A stretch of 64,000 nt of DNA, taken from NCBI GenBank assembly GCA_016716265.1, contig JADJWQ010000001.1, positions 2,542,001 through 2,606,000 on the forward strand, in the 5' to 3' direction. A program made the position numbers and the translations under genes. The DNA comes from Planctomycetota bacterium. Its GTDB lineage: Bacteria; Planctomycetota; UBA1135; UBA2386. Each line of letters starts with the position of its first letter. Within the stretch, counting starts at the first letter, position 1. Below are positions 1 to 8,866 of the stretch, one piece after another. The notes beneath the pieces are model-generated. The model had not been told where the DNA came from. It saw only the letters and a list, made by a program, of their open reading frames with translations, and ran no database searches.

Positions 1-560
1 CCGGCGACCGCGCGCGGCGCGAGCTCAGCGTCGCGCACGTAGCGGTCGATCGGTCGCGGGTCCTCGACGAGCTCCATCGCGAACCACGGCAGCTCGAGCT
101 CGCCCGCGCGCCAGGTGCCAGCCTCGAGCACCTGCGCGATCCCGGGATGCCGCAGCCGCGCGAGCAGCTCGATCTCGTCCTCGAAGCGCTGCCGGGCGCG
201 CGCGTCCGGGAACGGTGTGGCGAGGGTCTTCCAGGCGACGCGACGGCGCGGTCGCAGCTGCTCGGCCTCGTAGACCGTGCCCATGCCGCCGCTGCCGATG
301 CGCCGCACGATGCGGAAGCCCGCGACATCGGCGCCCGACAGGTCCTGCGTCGGGAGCAGCGCCGGCAGCCGTGCCGCGAGTCCCGCGAGCGGGTCAGCCC
401 GGTCCTCGCCGGTCTCGTGGGAGAGCAGGGACAGGAGTTCGGCGGACAGCTCGGCATCGCTGCCGCAGGCGTCGCGCACGAACGCCTCGCGCTGCTCGGG
501 CGGACGATCGAGCGCTCGGTCGAAGAGACGGCGGACGGTCGCGAAGCGGTCACGATCCAT
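1..560 (-). CDS. Ser/Thr protein kinase, N-terminal part (runs off the left edge)
   Basis: The ATG at 560 opens a frame that continues past the window edge, so only about 186 residues are visible. The first 75 residues form the helical N-terminal extension common in planctomycete kinases. A Hanks-type kinase domain follows: glycine loop IGSGGMGTVYEAE at about residues 88-100, the ATP-binding lysine in VAWKTL at K111, and the alpha-C helix around FEDEIELL at 127-134. The catalytic HRD and DFG motifs would lie outside the window. The gene starts 17 bp after the ECF-type sigma factor on the same strand. That arrangement recurs in planctomycetes and suggests the two act in one signalling unit. 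The substrate is unknown. Confidence 0.9.
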   Translation of the reverse strand, partial: MDRDRFATVRRLFDRALDRPPEQREAFVRDACGSDAELSAELLSLLSHETGEDRADPLAGLAARLPALLPTQDLSGADVAGFRIVRRIGSGGMGTVYEAEQLRPRRRVAWKTLATPFPDARARQRFEDEIELLARLRHPGIAQVLEAGTWRAGELELPWFAMELVEDPRPIDRYVRDAELAPRAVA

Positions 561-577
561 GGCGATGTGCAGCCCGT

Positions 578-1120
578 TCAGGCGGGCGACTCCGGCGGCA
601 GACCGAGCTCACGGCACAGGAAGGCCCGCGCCAGTCGCCAGCCGCGCTCGACGCTGCGCAACGAGCAGCCGAGCGCCGCGGCGATCTCGGCGTGCGCGAG
701 CCCGCCGAACACGCGCAGCTCGACGATCTGCGCCAGCTCCGGATCCAGCTCGCCGAGGCGCCGGAGCAGATCGTCGACGACCAGCAGGTCGGCCTCGCCG
801 TCCCGCACGTCGAGCAGCGCGGTCGCCAGGGTGACGCGCTGTGCATCGCCGGCACGCTTCTCGCGCCCGCGTGCCCGCGCGTGATCGACCAGCACGCGGC
901 GCATCGTGCCGGCCGCCGCGCGCACGAATTGGGTCCGGTCGAGCCACGGCGTGCGCCGGTCGGCGAGCCGCAGCCACGCCTCGTGCAGCAGCGCGGTCGG
1001 CTGCAGCGTGTGGTCGGCTCGCTCGCCACGCAGCAGGCGTGCGGCGATCGCGTGCAGCTCGCGCTCGACGGCCGCATAGAGGTCGTCGGCCGGCGGTTCG
1101 CCACCGGGCGGCTCGGACAT
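578..1120 (-). CDS. ECF-type RNA polymerase sigma factor
   Basis: 180 residues. Region 2 is visible as TLQPTALLHEAWLRL followed by FVRAAAGTMRRVLVDHAR, and region 4 as a helix-turn-helix (AHAEIAAALGCSLRSVERGW). This matches the planctomycete ECF-like family in which the usual DLVQE core is replaced by PTALLHEAWLRL. The gene would redirect RNA polymerase to an unknown regulon. No anti-sigma factor is adjacent; instead a Ser/Thr kinase follows after 17 bp, so regulation by phosphorylation is a reasonable inference. A TATCAT hexamer sits 6 nt upstream of the ATG, which suggests its own short-leader promoter. Confidence 0.9.
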   Translation of the reverse strand: MSEPPGGEPPADDLYAAVERELHAIAARLLRGERADHTLQPTALLHEAWLRLADRRTPWLDRTQFVRAAAGTMRRVLVDHARARGREKRAGDAQRVTLATALLDVRDGEADLLVVDDLLRRLGELDPELAQIVELRVFGGLAHAEIAAALGCSLRSVERGWRLARAFLCRELGLPPESPA

Positions 1121-1126
1121 GCCGGC

Positions 1127-1132
1127 ATGATA
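1127..1132 (-). promoter_or_regulatory. candidate -10 element (TATCAT) of the sigma-factor gene
   Basis: TATCAT reads on the minus strand exactly 6 nt before the ATG of the ECF sigma gene. That would put the transcription start at or next to the start codon. It lies in the 25-bp gap after the ELWxxDGT gene. No convincing -35 hexamer is visible. The call rests on position and on similar hexamers before other lead genes in this window. Confidence 0.35.
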
Positions 1133-1145
1133 GGCGCGCTCGCGA

Positions 1146-4100
1146 TCAGGAGCCGACCTGGAGCTCGAGCCCCTGGCTCAGCGCGAGACCGCCGAACAGG
1201 GCGCCGTTCGGATCGAGCACCGCTGCCTGTGCGAACAGCCGCAGGCCGGCGAGCGACGGATCGCCGGGGATCGGGAACGGCGACACCGCGCGGCCGAACG
1301 CGTCGGTCAGCACCGTCGGCAGCGACCACAGCGGCGCCGCGACCAGCAGGCGGCAGCCGCCGAGCGGCAGGTCGGCACGGCCGAGCCCGAACGTCACCAG
1401 CGCCGGCGCGAGGCCGCGTGCCGACGTGAGCGCGAATGCGAAGCCCGGCGTCCCGACGCGCGGCGACGTCGTCGCGGTCAGCCGCGGTGCGAGCCCGCCG
1501 GTCCCGGGGCACTGCGCGTCGCCGTAGCTGCGCGCGACCGCACGCCCCGCAATGCCGAGATCGACCTGCCACAGCTCCTCGCCGATCCCGTCGTCGAGCT
1601 CCGCGCTGAAGAACAGCCGATCGCCGACCGGCGTCAGGTGCCGCAGCACCGCGGCCCCCGAACCGGGCCGGTTGCCGAGCTGACCGAGCCGGCGCGTGCC
1701 ACCGGCAGTGCCGTCCGACACGAACACCTGCAGGCCGTCGGCGGCGTCGGTGCCGGCGAACGCCACGAGGGGCGCGCCCGGGATCGCGACCAGCGTGCCG
1801 GGTACGACGCCGTGCGCCATGCCGGGCGCGAGGTCGACGACCAGCCGCGTGCCGGCGGACGTGCCGTCGGACGTCCACAGCTCGCGGCCGTGGCTACCGT
1901 CGTCGACGACGAAGAACAACCGTCCGTCCGCGGCGACGCGGTCGAGCATCGCGATCGACAATGCACCAGGACCGATGTCGCGCAGCAACGACGTGCCGGC
2001 GACGGTGCCGTCGGTCACGTGGAGCTCGCTGCCGAGGCCGGGCTCGGCGCTGACGAAGAACAGCAGCGGACCACACGGAGCGAAGTCGCTCGGCGCCGAC
2101 GAGGCGGCACCCGGAACGACGTCGGCGAACAGACCGGTGCCGGCCGGCGTCCCGTCGGTCACGCACAGCTCGCGTCCGACGCCGGGCAGCGTCGCCGCGA
2201 AGAACGCGCGGCCGCCGAGCACCGCAAAGCCGCGCGGCTGGCTCCCGCTGGCACCGGGGAGCAGGTCGCCGAGGAGCTGCGTGCCGGCCGGGGTGCCGTC
2301 GGTCACGAATGGCTCGTCACCGTGCGTGCCGTCCTGCGCCGCGAACAGGCAGCGATCGCCGAGCGCGGCGAGCGCGGTCGGAGACGAGCTCGACGCGCCC
2401 GGCACGAGGTCGATCTCGCGCGTATTGGCGAGCGTGCCGTCGGTGGCCCACACCTCGCGACCGTGCGCGACGGCGGCGGTGAAGTAGAGCCGCGCGCCGG
2501 CCGGCGTCATCGACTGCACTCCCGGGCTCGCCGAGCCCGGCGCGAGGTCGAACGCCAGCACCGTACCGAGCGGCGAGCCGTTCGAGCGGCACAGCTCGAT
2601 GCCGGCCGACGGCACCGAGGCCGTGAACCACACCGCGCCGCGCCAGACGGTCGCCTGCGTCGGATTGCCGAGCGTCGGTGCCAGGTTGAACGTGCCGGCC
2701 GCCGTGCCGTCGCTCAGCCACGGGTTCGAACCGGTCGACCACGTCGGTGCGAAGAACAGCGAGCCCGCGAGATCGACGAGGTCGCCGAACGGCGTCGAGC
2801 CGGCATCGATCGCGAGGTTCCGGATCTCGGCAGTGCCGGCGGGCGTGCCGTCCGACAGCCACAGCTCGTCGCCGTCGGCCCGGCTGCTGCCGCGGAACAG
2901 CACCCGGGCACCGAAGCGGGCGAGGAACGTCGGCCGCGGCGAGCCGGCGATCCCGTTCGTGCCGGCCGCGGTACCGTTCGAGGTCCAGAGCGACCCGCCG
3001 GTCGTCGCGGTGGTCGCGGCGAACACGATGCCGGCGAGCCCCGGCGCGATCCCGCCGACGTTGAGCAGGCCCGGCGCGACCTCCTGCGTGCCGGCGGCAC
3101 TGCCGTCGGTCGACCACAGCGTGCGCCCGGTCGTGCTCGCGCTGAAGAACACGCGGCCCGGTACCGCAGTGAACTCGTCGGGCTGCGACGTCAGCCCACC
3201 CGGCTGCAAGTCGCGCAGCAGGAACGTGCCGGCGGCGGTGCCGTCGCTGCGCCACGGCTCGAGACCCACGCCACCGGCGGCCGCGGCGAAGACCACGAGA
3301 CCGCCGAGCGCGGTGAGCTGCCGCGGCGCGGATCCGACCGTGCCCGGGACGAGGTCGGCGACCAGCGCGGTGCCGCCCGGGGTGCCGTCGGTCGCGAACA
3401 GCTCGGTGCCGGTCGTCGGCGTCGATGCCGCGAAGAACAGCCGACCGCCGGCCGCGGTCAGCCATGCCGGCGACGAGCTGGCGGCACCGGGCGCCAGATC
3501 GACGAGCATGGCGGTGCCGGCGGGCGTGCCGGCGGTGCTCCACAGCTCGCGGCCGCTCGGCCCGTTGGCGGCGAACCACAGCCGATTGCCGAAGACGGTC
3601 AGCTCCGCCGGATCGGTGCCGGCCGCACCGACCGCGAGATCGAGCTCGAGCCGGGTCCCGGCGACGGTGCCATCGGTGCTCCACAGCTCGCGGCCGTGCA
3701 TGCCGTCGTCGGCGCTGAACCACACGCGATTCTGGAACACCGTCAGATCCTCGGGCGCGGACCCCGCGCCGGGCCGCAGATCGCCGAGCAGGAACGTGCC
3801 GGCCGCCGTGCCGTCGCTGACGAACGGCTCGCGGCCGAGGCCGTGGACGTCGGCGGTGAAGACCAGGCGGGCACCGAATGCGGTCAGCGCGCCGGGGCTC
3901 GACGACGCGGCGCCCGGATTCAGGTCCTCGACTCGCCAGGTGCCGGCGGCGGAGCCGTCGGTCCGCCACAGCTCGCGGCCGTAGGGGTCGGTCGCCGTGA
4001 AGAAGGCGATACCGCCGACGGCGACGGCGGTCTCGGGATACGACGACACCGACGTGGTCGGCGGGGTGAGGTCCTGGACCAGCGATTGCGCCAGCGCGGA

Positions 4101-4151
4101 CGTGGCGAGCAGCAGCGGCGACAACGAACGGACAGCAGAACGGTGTTCCAT
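1146..4151 (-). CDS. secreted ELWxxDGT-repeat protein
   Basis: The frame is open to 4196, but the ATG at 4151 is preferred because it opens directly into a signal peptide (MEHRSAVRSLSPLLLATSALAQ). The mature protein is about 980 residues. It holds some 17 copies of an approximately 47-residue unit ending in ELWxxDGTxxGT or a variant (ELWRTDGSAAGT, EPFVSDGTAAGT, ELFATDGTPGGT), the ELWxxDGT repeat family. Such units are thought to form beta-propeller-like blades on the cell surface or in the medium. The last 110 residues form a separate module that resembles the C-termini of three other secreted proteins in this window. No enzyme motif is visible, so an adhesion or structural role is inferred. 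Confidence 0.88.
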   Translation of the reverse strand: MEHRSAVRSLSPLLLATSALAQSLVQDLTPPTTSVSSYPETAVAVGGIAFFTATDPYGRELWRTDGSAAGTWRVEDLNPGAASSSPGALTAFGARLVFTADVHGLGREPFVSDGTAAGTFLLGDLRPGAGSAPEDLTVFQNRVWFSADDGMHGRELWSTDGTVAGTRLELDLAVGAAGTDPAELTVFGNRLWFAANGPSGRELWSTAGTPAGTAMLVDLAPGAASSSPAWLTAAGGRLFFAASTPTTGTELFATDGTPGGTALVADLVPGTVGSAPRQLTALGGLVVFAAAAGGVGLEPWRSDGTAAGTFLLRDLQPGGLTSQPDEFTAVPGRVFFSASTTGRTLWSTDGSAAGTQEVAPGLLNVGGIAPGLAGIVFAATTATTGGSLWTSNGTAAGTNGIAGSPRPTFLARFGARVLFRGSSRADGDELWLSDGTPAGTAEIRNLAIDAGSTPFGDLVDLAGSLFFAPTWSTGSNPWLSDGTAAGTFNLAPTLGNPTQATVWRGAVWFTASVPSAGIELCRSNGSPLGTVLAFDLAPGSASPGVQSMTPAGARLYFTAAVAHGREVWATDGTLANTREIDLVPGASSSSPTALAALGDRCLFAAQDGTHGDEPFVTDGTPAGTQLLGDLLPGASGSQPRGFAVLGGRAFFAATLPGVGRELCVTDGTPAGTGLFADVVPGAASSAPSDFAPCGPLLFFVSAEPGLGSELHVTDGTVAGTSLLRDIGPGALSIAMLDRVAADGRLFFVVDDGSHGRELWTSDGTSAGTRLVVDLAPGMAHGVVPGTLVAIPGAPLVAFAGTDAADGLQVFVSDGTAGGTRRLGQLGNRPGSGAAVLRHLTPVGDRLFFSAELDDGIGEELWQVDLGIAGRAVARSYGDAQCPGTGGLAPRLTATTSPRVGTPGFAFALTSARGLAPALVTFGLGRADLPLGGCRLLVAAPLWSLPTVLTDAFGRAVSPFPIPGDPSLAGLRLFAQAAVLDPNGALFGGLALSQGLELQVGS

Positions 4152-4289
4152 GGCTGTCGCACGCAGGCGCCATCGCCACGTGCGGCCCGCCAGCATTTCG
4201 CAACGTGTCGGGTCGGCCGCACGGCACGGCCCGCCGGCATCGAGGCCAGCGAGCCGCGGCGATCTCGGCGGCGACGCCGACCAGTGCGC

Positions 4290-7200
4290 TCAGGCGATCC
4301 GCGACGACGCGTCCGCATCGTCCGCCTGCGCGGCGTGCGAACCGGCGCGCGCGACGAGCTGGCGGAGGTCGACGTCGCCGGTGGCGAGCTCGCAGCCGAC
4401 GTGCGACGGCTGACCGTTCGAGCGGGCGACGAGCTCGACCGTCTCCGCTCCGGACAGCCGCAGCCGGAGCGTCTGGCCGCGCGCCGGCGGGCGGCCCTCG
4501 ATCTTCATGCGCACGCCGCTGGTGCTGACGTCGGTGATGTGCGCGGTGAGCTCGCGATCCTCGAGCACCAGCACGGCTGGCAGCGCGGCGGGTTGCCGCG
4601 GCTCGCGACGCAGCTCGGCGCGCACGCCGATCGCGCCGTCCGCGTGCAGCGTGACGACGTCGCCGGTGCGGATCGAGCCGCGCGCACCGTGGGCACCGAC
4701 GATCGTCGGCAGGCGGTGCTCGCGCGCCTGGATCGCGGCGTGGCTCAGCCAGCCGCCGACCTCGGTGACGAGGCCGCCGGCCCGCGCGAAGCACGGCATC
4801 CAATCGGGGTCCGTCGCGCGCACGACGAGGATCTCGCCCGGCCGCAGGCGATCCTGCTCCTCGGGCGTCTCGAGCACGCGCGCCAGCGCGGTGACGACGC
4901 CCTCGCCGGCGACGCGCGCGCCGCAGAGCTGCCCGGGCGTCCGCTCGGTCGACTCGACGCGCACGCCGGGCTCGGCGCCGAGCGTCTCGAGGCGCGCGGC
5001 GTCGAGCTCGGTCGGCACGGCCAGCTCGCTGAACACCTCGCGGTCGCGGCGCCGGTCCGCAGCGCGGTCCCGCAGCGCGGCGACGTCGGCGGACTCGTTC
5101 CGCAGGCCGACGAGCGTGGCGATCTCCTCGTGCGTCAGGTCGAACACGAGCTCGCCGAGTTCGAAGCGACGGCCGATCTCCACGGTCAACGCGCGCAGGT
5201 GCGCGAGCTCCCGCAGGCACTCGTTCTTCGCTTCCTCCTTGAGCGCCTGGAAGCGGCGCGCGCGATCGACGCAGACGCGGAGCAGGCCACCGTTGCGACG
5301 CACGCGGCGGAGCGCGGCCGCGTCGGTGATCGCGGCGCGACCGGCGTCGGTCCCGTGGCCGGCCTCGACCCAGCGGTGCCGCAGCGCGAGCACGTGGCCC
5401 GGCCGCTCACGGTAGCGGGGCTCGGCCAGCTCGAAGTCGAACCGCGCGCGATGACCGTACAGGCGCAGGTACTCCTGCACCGCGGCATGGTCGGCGCGCT
5501 CCGGATCCCGCAGTACGACCTGGGCGCGGGTCACGACGGTCTCCTCGACGGCGAGCGCCACGCCGGCGTCGAAGCCGCGCCGCTCGAGCCGGCTGCGCGC
5601 GCTGCGGACGAAGAAGTCGGCCGCGATGTTCACGCGCTCGGCGGTCACGTAGGTCTGCTGCACGAAGCGCGACCAGCTCTCGCTCCACTGCTCGGCGAGG
5701 TCGCGCGTCTCGAGCCGCGTCACGTCCATGGCCTCCTGCAACCGCGCGAGCCGCCCACCCTCGTCGCGGAGCGAGGCGAGCTCGCTCTCGAGTCCGTCGG
5801 TCGCCTGTGTGAGCCGGAACGCGGCGAGCGCCCCGAGCGTGTCGCGCGAGCGCCGGCGGAACTCGGCGGCGACGCGGAACGTGCGGCCGAATGCCGTGAC
5901 GTAGAGGGGCTGACCTCGCTCGCGCACCGCATAGGGGACACCAAAGGACCGACATGCGCGGTCGACCGCGCCGCCGGACTCCCACAATGCGCTCATCAGC
6001 TCGGCGCTCAGCGTGGTCGGGCTCGGCTGCAGCTCGGCGACCTCGTCCTGCACCAATGCGGGGCTCCCGACATCGGCCCGCTCACAGAGCTTCAATAGGC
6101 GCCGGCGCTCGGCTTCGATACGGGCGGCCGGAGAGGCGCCGTCGGCGACCGTCGCGGTGACGTCGCGCGCCTGCACGATGCGGAAGCCGCGCTGCGGATC
6201 GTGGACCCACTCGACGTCCTGCGGGCCGCCGAAGCGGGCCTCGATGCGCCGGCCGAGCTCGAGGAGCGGCGTGAGGTCGAGCGGTGCGCACCGCTGCTGG
6301 AACGGCTGACCGGTGCGCCGCCCGAACCGGAACAGCTCGGGGGTCACGGTCCCGCTGACCAGCTGGTCGGCGAGGCCCTCGACCATCTCGATGGCGACCG
6401 CCCCGCTGCACGAGGGGTCCTCGGTGAACATGACGCCGGCGTGCGTCGCCGCGACCATCTCCTGCACGACGACGCTGCCGAGCAGCCGCCCGCCGTCGAC
6501 GGCTCCGAGCGCTCGCGCCCGCGCGCCGCGCAGCGATGCCCGCACGCGCGCGAAGGCCGCCGGCAGCTCGTCCCGCTCGACGTCGAGCAGCGACTCGTAG
6601 ACGCCCGCGAGACTGCGGTCGGCTCCGTCCTCGCTCGCGCCCGAGCTGCGCACGGCGACGCGCTCGACGCCGAGCGCGTCGAAGGCCGCGACGAGGTCGA
6701 CCGGCGTCACCGGCTCGGCGGCGTCGAGGTCGATGACGAAGCCGCGCGGGACCGGCAGTCCGGCGCGGATCAGCTTGCACAACCGGAGCGCCTTGCCGCC
6801 GGGCTCGGCGAGCCGGTCGGCTTCGTCGAGCGGGACGATCGCCGCGCGCGCGGTGGCGCGGCGCACTGCCAGCGGACGCGACCGGCGGCGCAGCACCGCA
6901 CGCACGACGCTGGTCTGCGCGAGCACCCAGCTCAGGCTGACGAGCAGGTAGAGCACGACCGCCGCCGGCAACGCCAGGCACAGCGCGCCGACGCCGGCCG
7001 CCGCGCCGAGCGCACCCAGCGCGCGCCAGCCGCGGAGCTTGCCGCCCTGCACCACGAGGGCGCCGGTCGCGAGGCCCGCGAGGACCGGCAGCGCATGCAG
7101 CGGATCGGGATCGCCGAGGAACGGCACCCACAGGAAGCGCTCGACCGAGCCCGCCGAGCTACGCAGGACGATCGCGAACAGCAGGGCGAACACCGCGGTC

Positions 7201-8588
7201 TGCACGATGCCGACGACGAGGTTGCGCACCGGGCGGAGGCCGGCGTCGCGCTGCAGCTCGACCGTCGCCCGCAATGCGCGCTGGGGATCGTCGGCGAGCT
7301 GGCTGCGCAGCCGCTGGATGCGCGGCTGCAGGGACTGTGTGACGATCCGATCGCGATCGACGCGAACGCTGAACGGCAGCAGCAGCAGGCGGGCGGCGAT
7401 CGCCAGCGCGATCACGCAGAGCCAGAACCGGCCGTCGAACACGCTGGCGCGCAGGCTCTGGATCGTACCGACCGCCGGGTCGGCGATGATGTCGACCAGC
7501 GATCGCGACGCGTGGCGCTGCCAGGCCAGCACGTAGTCCCGCTCCTGCTCGGGCGCCGCCAGGAACTCGTACGGCGTCGTGTAGCGACCCCGGAAGTCCT
7601 TGCCGAGCCGCTTCAGCCGGATGCCGAGGATCTGCGCGTAGAAGGCGCCGCGGCGGTCGTAGCACACCGCCACGATCGGGCGGTCGCTCGGCAGCTTCGC
7701 GAGCGTCGGCCACATGTCGAGGCTCGGCATCCGCCGGATCGGCAGATTGAGGACACCCGGCAGGGCGTGGACCTCGAGGTCCTTCGGGTAGCGGATGTCG
7801 ATCACGAGCGCATTGCGATTCGCGACCAGGTCCTCGACCTGCGGGGTGTCGAGCAGCACGTCGGTGCCGGCCACCTGCGGCAGCTCGCGCAGCTCGCGCC
7901 GCGCCGCGTCGCGTCGGCCGGCGAGCGGGTAGCCCTCGGCGATCCACTTCTCGTAGCCGCCGATCACGAACCACGCCTCGACGCCCTGCTTCGCGTACCG
8001 GTCGACGAGCTCCGAGCTGCGGTTGCCGGAGTAGCACATCAGCACGACCCGCGCGGTGGGGTCGACCGTCAGCGACGCCGGATCGATGTCCGGGTAGCGG
8101 CAGTGGCGGGAGCCGGCGACGAACCCGCCCTCGACCTCCTCGGGCTCCCGGACGTCGATCAGATCGATGCGCTCGTTGCTCGCGAGCCACCCCGCCAGCA
8201 CGGCGGCATCGACGCCGTGCGAATGCTCGAGCTGGCCGCTGAGGCTCAGCGTCTGCAGGCTGGCGTCACCGACCGAGCGGCCGGCCTCGACCGACGGCCG
8301 GTTCAGGGTCCGCGTCAGACGCGCGGCGCGCGCGTCGGCCGCGTCGAGGTGCTGCCAGACCGCGAAGCCGACGGCCACGACCAGGAGCGACGCGAGGATC
8401 GCGACGCTGCGCTGGCTCGCTCGCGGCCCCCGCCCGGCGCGGGCGCCGAGCCGGTCGCCGACGGCGACCTGCTCACGGCGCCGCCACACCAGCACGCGAG
8501 CCAGGAACAGGAGGACGAGACCGGCGGCCTGCCCCGCAGAGGCGACCAGGCTGACGATGACGTCGGGAGACGGGATGGCGACAAACAT
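4290..8588 (-). CDS. rhodanese-rhodanese / YidC-Oxa1 / rifampicin-phosphotransferase-like / PilZ fusion protein
   Basis: 1432 residues in one uninterrupted frame; a GGGAG box ends 5 nt before the ATG. Domains in order: two membrane segments (about 9-34, 61-80) around an Arg-rich loop; rhodanese 1 (125-225) with active loop CYSGNRS, Cys185; rhodanese 2 (248-345) with CYDRRGA, Cys309; a YidC/Oxa1 core (385-567) of five membrane segments with the groove arginine in AARLLLLPFS (Arg400) and the charged LQPRIQRLRSQ hairpin; a PPDK/PEP-synthase ATP-grasp domain (590-815; GGKALRL, VAVRSSGASEDG, DVEWVHD, IVQARD); a linker resembling rifampicin phosphotransferases (LRLYGHRARFDFELAEP); a phosphohistidine swivel (GGWLSHAAIQARE, His1283); and PilZ (1330-1412) with intact RxxxR and DVSTSG motifs. 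The positive-inside rule puts the rhodaneses outside and the kinase and PilZ parts inside. The substrate is unknown. Confidence 0.88.
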   Translation of the reverse strand: MFVAIPSPDVIVSLVASAGQAAGLVLLFLARVLVWRRREQVAVGDRLGARAGRGPRASQRSVAILASLLVVAVGFAVWQHLDAADARAARLTRTLNRPSVEAGRSVGDASLQTLSLSGQLEHSHGVDAAVLAGWLASNERIDLIDVREPEEVEGGFVAGSRHCRYPDIDPASLTVDPTARVVLMCYSGNRSSELVDRYAKQGVEAWFVIGGYEKWIAEGYPLAGRRDAARRELRELPQVAGTDVLLDTPQVEDLVANRNALVIDIRYPKDLEVHALPGVLNLPIRRMPSLDMWPTLAKLPSDRPIVAVCYDRRGAFYAQILGIRLKRLGKDFRGRYTTPYEFLAAPEQERDYVLAWQRHASRSLVDIIADPAVGTIQSLRASVFDGRFWLCVIALAIAARLLLLPFSVRVDRDRIVTQSLQPRIQRLRSQLADDPQRALRATVELQRDAGLRPVRNLVVGIVQTAVFALLFAIVLRSSAGSVERFLWVPFLGDPDPLHALPVLAGLATGALVVQGGKLRGWRALGALGAAAGVGALCLALPAAVVLYLLVSLSWVLAQTSVVRAVLRRRSRPLAVRRATARAAIVPLDEADRLAEPGGKALRLCKLIRAGLPVPRGFVIDLDAAEPVTPVDLVAAFDALGVERVAVRSSGASEDGADRSLAGVYESLLDVERDELPAAFARVRASLRGARARALGAVDGGRLLGSVVVQEMVAATHAGVMFTEDPSCSGAVAIEMVEGLADQLVSGTVTPELFRFGRRTGQPFQQRCAPLDLTPLLELGRRIEARFGGPQDVEWVHDPQRGFRIVQARDVTATVADGASPAARIEAERRRLLKLCERADVGSPALVQDEVAELQPSPTTLSAELMSALWESGGAVDRACRSFGVPYAVRERGQPLYVTAFGRTFRVAAEFRRRSRDTLGALAAFRLTQATDGLESELASLRDEGGRLARLQEAMDVTRLETRDLAEQWSESWSRFVQQTYVTAERVNIAADFFVRSARSRLERRGFDAGVALAVEETVVTRAQVVLRDPERADHAAVQEYLRLYGHRARFDFELAEPRYRERPGHVLALRHRWVEAGHGTDAGRAAITDAAALRRVRRNGGLLRVCVDRARRFQALKEEAKNECLRELAHLRALTVEIGRRFELGELVFDLTHEEIATLVGLRNESADVAALRDRAADRRRDREVFSELAVPTELDAARLETLGAEPGVRVESTERTPGQLCGARVAGEGVVTALARVLETPEEQDRLRPGEILVVRATDPDWMPCFARAGGLVTEVGGWLSHAAIQAREHRLPTIVGAHGARGSIRTGDVVTLHADGAIGVRAELRREPRQPAALPAVLVLEDRELTAHITDVSTSGVRMKIEGRPPARGQTLRLRLSGAETVELVARSNGQPSHVGCELATGDVDLRQLVARAGSHAAQADDADASSRIA

Positions 8589-8866
8589 GGGGGCTCCCTG
8601 GACGCGGCCGAGGGATGTTCGGGACTGGGGGCCGACCCCTGGAGGGACGCGCGGCAGACCAGCGTTCGGTCGGCCACGTCATCACCTATCCAGGCGCCTC
8701 ACCCCATCCCGGCTGCGAGCTGGACCCGATGTTCATGCCAAGGGGTCAGAACCCTGTGCAGCGCGTGGAAACCCGACCCTGGCGAATGTTGCGTGACCGG
8801 GTGTCAAGCCCTGCGAGCGGCGGAAGGCCGCAGATTCATCAAGATCGCATCAAGTCGGACCGGGGC
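8589..8866. other. intergenic gap with no gene, upstream of the YidC fusion
   Basis: 278 bp between two minus-strand genes. It should hold the end of the histidine-kinase transcript and the promoter of the fusion gene. It is less GC-rich than its surroundings. A TTGACA hexamer (minus strand, 8802-8807) has no matching -10 at normal spacing, and a short inverted repeat (AGGG...CCCT) lies near 8750. I cannot assign a promoter or terminator firmly. Confidence 0.4.

Noticed and set aside
1535..4085. Periodic DNA pattern resembling a repeat array or CRISPR
   Set aside because: The period is about 140 bp, matches the protein repeat of about 47 residues in frame, and has no constant direct repeats with unique spacers.
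1638..6098. A 1486-codon open frame on the + strand
   Set aside because: It lies antisense to the ELWxxDGT and YidC-fusion genes, and its translation is Arg/Ala/Glu-rich without any domain. In DNA this GC-rich, stop codons are rare on the opposite strand, so such frames are shadows. The same applies to long frames at 8615-11665 and 55367-57085.
4290..8588. The multidomain fusion as an artefact of joined genes
   Set aside because: The frame is continuous, linkers are of normal length, and membrane topology is consistent from end to end (loops with Arg on the inside). No internal stop or start pattern suggests separate genes. An assembly error cannot be excluded from sequence alone.
8802..8807. 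Perfect TTGACA hexamer as a -35 box for the fusion gene
   Set aside because: No acceptable -10 hexamer lies 16-18 bp downstream on the minus strand, so a single hexamer match is not enough.
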